Shown: positions 5,165 through 6,830 of the stretch, piece after piece
Layout: every line of letters begins with the position of its first letter
Position numbering within the stretch: position 1 is the stretch's first letter
DNA from: Candidatus Cloacimonadota bacterium
GTDB taxonomy: Bacteria > Cloacimonadota > Cloacimonadia > Cloacimonadales > Cloacimonadaceae
Reading direction: 5' to 3'
NCBI GenBank assembly: GCA_023230025.1
Contig: JALNYD010000145.1
Coordinates: forward strand, 1-6,830
Length of the DNA: 6,830 bases
Translations under genes and position numbers: made by a program
Notes under the pieces: generated by a model
The model's input: the letters and a program-made list of their open reading frames with translations, nothing else
What the model was told of the DNA's origin: nothing
Database searches by the model: none

Positions 5165-6830
5165 AGGTTGGACAAGCGTCGCCTTATCCTGTTGCTGTTG
5201 ATGGTCTTTATTATCGGTGTAACGCTGATTACAGCCCAACAACAGGAGAACAGAGATGAAAACGTAGTACAGGATTTTCAAGTAAGTGATGTTCCTGCCG
5301 ATGATGGCAGCGGATTGATGCTATCCTGGAAGCCTTTGGACCGCAGCAAGCGTGTAATTGAATACCGTGTTTATCGCGGAGTAAGCCCAGACCAGTTGTT
5401 CTTCCTGGAATCCATCCAGGTGAATCCGAAAAGTGGCGTAGCTTCCGATGTGATGTATTATTATGACAATTCTGCCAGTGAGATATCCGATGTCACTTTC
5501 CCCTCCAAGTTAAAACGGGAAAAGGGGCAACCTGATGATGGCATTCTTTTTGATAAGCCTCCCCGGGATTTCAAATTCACAGCTCAATTAATGGACGATT
5601 TTCAGGTAATATCTCTTGCCAAGCGCAATGATTACTATTTCAAGAGTAAAGAGATCATTGAGGATCCTGAGACTGCAGACAGTTATGCAGGTCTGAAGGC
5701 GAATCAGCAGACTCTTTTGGGGATGCTGAAACCTGGGAATACATACTATTATGCCGTATTGGCAAAAGATGAGCGCAACCGCATGCTTCCCCATACCGAA
5801 GTCATATCCGGTATCCCGATGCCCAATGCTCCCGATCCTTCTCCTGCTTTGTACAGTGTAGTTTTACAAGATCTTCAGGAATTGCGATTTGAATGGGAAT
5901 ATCCTCTATATAAGGATGCTCTGGCGCAATACAACATTTTGCAGGTGCCCGAGATGACAGAGGAAGCCTGGAACGAATTGCTCAAGGATCCAGAGGCGGT
6001 CAAGCAGCAAGCTATCGTTGTCACCTCCGGTCAGGTTGGTGGTGGCTCTTTACCAAATTACACTACTGTACCAGTGGGCGCAAACATACAGAGCTATAGC
6101 AATGCCCGGTTTGTGCTTGAATTGACCGATTACTACGGAGCTGCTTCGCTTTCCCCCATCTCTACTCCCAGAGTTTTAAATAGTGATGCTTTGCCCAGAA
6201 AAACAGATTACTGGGTGGAAGACAAGCCCAATGACAAAGGGGATAGGCTGACTGTGGTTTGGGATAACCCGATCATATTTGTGGTAAACACAACGGTCAT
6301 GAACAAGGACAATACCAAACTGCGCATCAACTATCAGCAAAATCAGACTGAGAATCAGAAAGTAAAGAACATCTGGTTTGAGTTTAGCGATCCTGAAAGT
6401 GGTGAAGTAATCGAAAAAATCAAAGAATTCTATCAGGATGATAGTGTTGTGTTGAAATTGCCTGCAGGCTATGATTTTAAAAAGGGCCTGAAAGTGGCGA
6501 TAACAATGGAAGGCGAACCAGAAATACCTTCGGATTATGTGATCGAGCAAAACCTGGAATATGATACCTCAATGATGTCACTGCTGCCTGGCAAGGCTTT
6601 GTATCGCAATGGCAAAGACGTTTCCAAGATTTTTAACATTGTATATCGCAAATACATGCAATCCCCAGCCTGGCGCCTGGTAATGCGTAACACATCTTTT
6701 GATAACTCCCTGGATGTAACGGTACCTTATGCCAGCATGGCTCAGAAACTGGTGCAAGGCATTGCCTATGCCGAAGGCGATTCCATGATCTTCCATATGG
6801 CATCCGGAGAGCGCAAGAGTCGCAAGCTGA
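5162..6830 (+). CDS. Exported fibronectin type III-like domain protein (3' partial)
   Basis: The frame from ATG 5162 is open to the last base: 556 full codons without a stop, so the gene runs off the window. Residues 1-25 form a signal peptide: basic MRLDKRR, then the hydrophobic stretch LILLLLMVFIIGVTLITA, with likely cleavage after A25. The first fibronectin type III-like module starts at about 38 (V-P-A-D-D-G, L-x-L-S-W56, E-Y-R-V-Y71-R) and ends with LKPGNTYYYAVLAKD (about 189-203), with a long insertion between the early and late strands. A second begins at about 221 (FEWEY, W245) and a third near 349-370 (DRLTVVWDNP, W367). No catalytic motif, transmembrane helix or sorting tail is visible in the part seen. 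Such proteins are usually surface or periplasmic and often bind or scaffold. The specific role is unknown. It is monocistronic at its 5' end, behind the repeat-rich gap. Confidence 0.88.
   Translation, partial: MRLDKRRLILLLLMVFIIGVTLITAQQQENRDENVVQDFQVSDVPADDGSGLMLSWKPLDRSKRVIEYRVYRGVSPDQLFFLESIQVNPKSGVASDVMYYYDNSASEISDVTFPSKLKREKGQPDDGILFDKPPRDFKFTAQLMDDFQVISLAKRNDYYFKSKEIIEDPETADSYAGLKANQQTLLGMLKPGNTYYYAVLAKDERNRMLPHTEVISGIPMPNAPDPSPALYSVVLQDLQELRFEWEYPLYKDALAQYNILQVPEMTEEAWNELLKDPEAVKQQAIVVTSGQVGGGSLPNYTTVPVGANIQSYSNARFVLELTDYYGAASLSPISTPRVLNSDALPRKTDYWVEDKPNDKGDRLTVVWDNPIIFVVNTTVMNKDNTKLRINYQQNQTENQKVKNIWFEFSDPESGEVIEKIKEFYQDDSVVLKLPAGYDFKKGLKVAITMEGEPEIPSDYVIEQNLEYDTSMMSLLPGKALYRNGKDVSKIFNIVYRKYMQSPAWRLVMRNTSFDNSLDVTVPYASMAQKLVQGIAYAEGDSMIFHMASGERKSRKL

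Noticed and set aside
6176..6550. Minus-strand open frame of 124 residues
   Set aside because: It is antisense to the fibronectin-domain protein, which has a signal peptide, a good ribosome binding site and a frame open for 556 codons.

Overview
The window reads as bacterial chromosome, most likely from a Gram-negative member of the FCB supergroup. The style resembles Candidatus Cloacimonadota: an exported fibronectin type III protein, a β-propeller (FG-GAP/VCBS-like) sensor kinase, an NtrC-type regulator, and intergenic DNA full of short dispersed palindromes. This phylum guess is inference, because no marker gene is present.

Layout. Bases 1-127 hold the last 41 codons of a gene whose C-terminus resembles the tail of YfbK-like von Willebrand factor A (vWA) proteins. 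Six bases later begins an 813-residue membrane histidine kinase (134-2575). It overlaps by 8 bases a 444-residue sigma-54-dependent response regulator of the NtrC class (2568-3902). All three genes are on the plus strand and probably form one operon, closed by a hairpin terminator at 3938-3979. From 3903 to 5161 no credible gene is visible. This 1.26-kb gap holds a series of repeats and hairpins: four spaced GGATCTGTAGGCT-like copies, a perfect 12-bp hairpin, a 54-bp tandem duplication carrying a hairpin, three 9-bp CGGATT units, a cluster of back-to-back hairpins, a 67-base stem-loop with 15-bp perfect arms, and a 162-base element with 12-bp terminal inverted repeats and a hairpin at each end. 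From 5162 an exported protein with fibronectin type III-like domains stays open to the last base, so its 3' end lies outside the window.

How the genes may work together. The kinase has a signal peptide, a large periplasmic region with Ca-binding-type D-x-D-x-D-G loops, one membrane helix, a PAS-like domain, a His-containing dimerisation helix and a complete ATPase domain. It would signal to the regulator translated directly after it, which has an intact phospho-acceptor Asp, Walker motifs, GAFTGA loop and Fis-type helix-turn-helix, and so should activate sigma-54 promoters. I found no correctly spaced GG-N10-GC promoter in the parts of the intergenic region I examined, so the targets are probably elsewhere.

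The points most worth a second look are the unusual H-box of the kinase (His followed by His instead of Glu/Asp, with no Asn/Thr-Pro), the propeller sensor joined to a sigma-54 circuit, and the BIME-like 162-base element, whose two end hairpins differ by a compensatory base-pair change.
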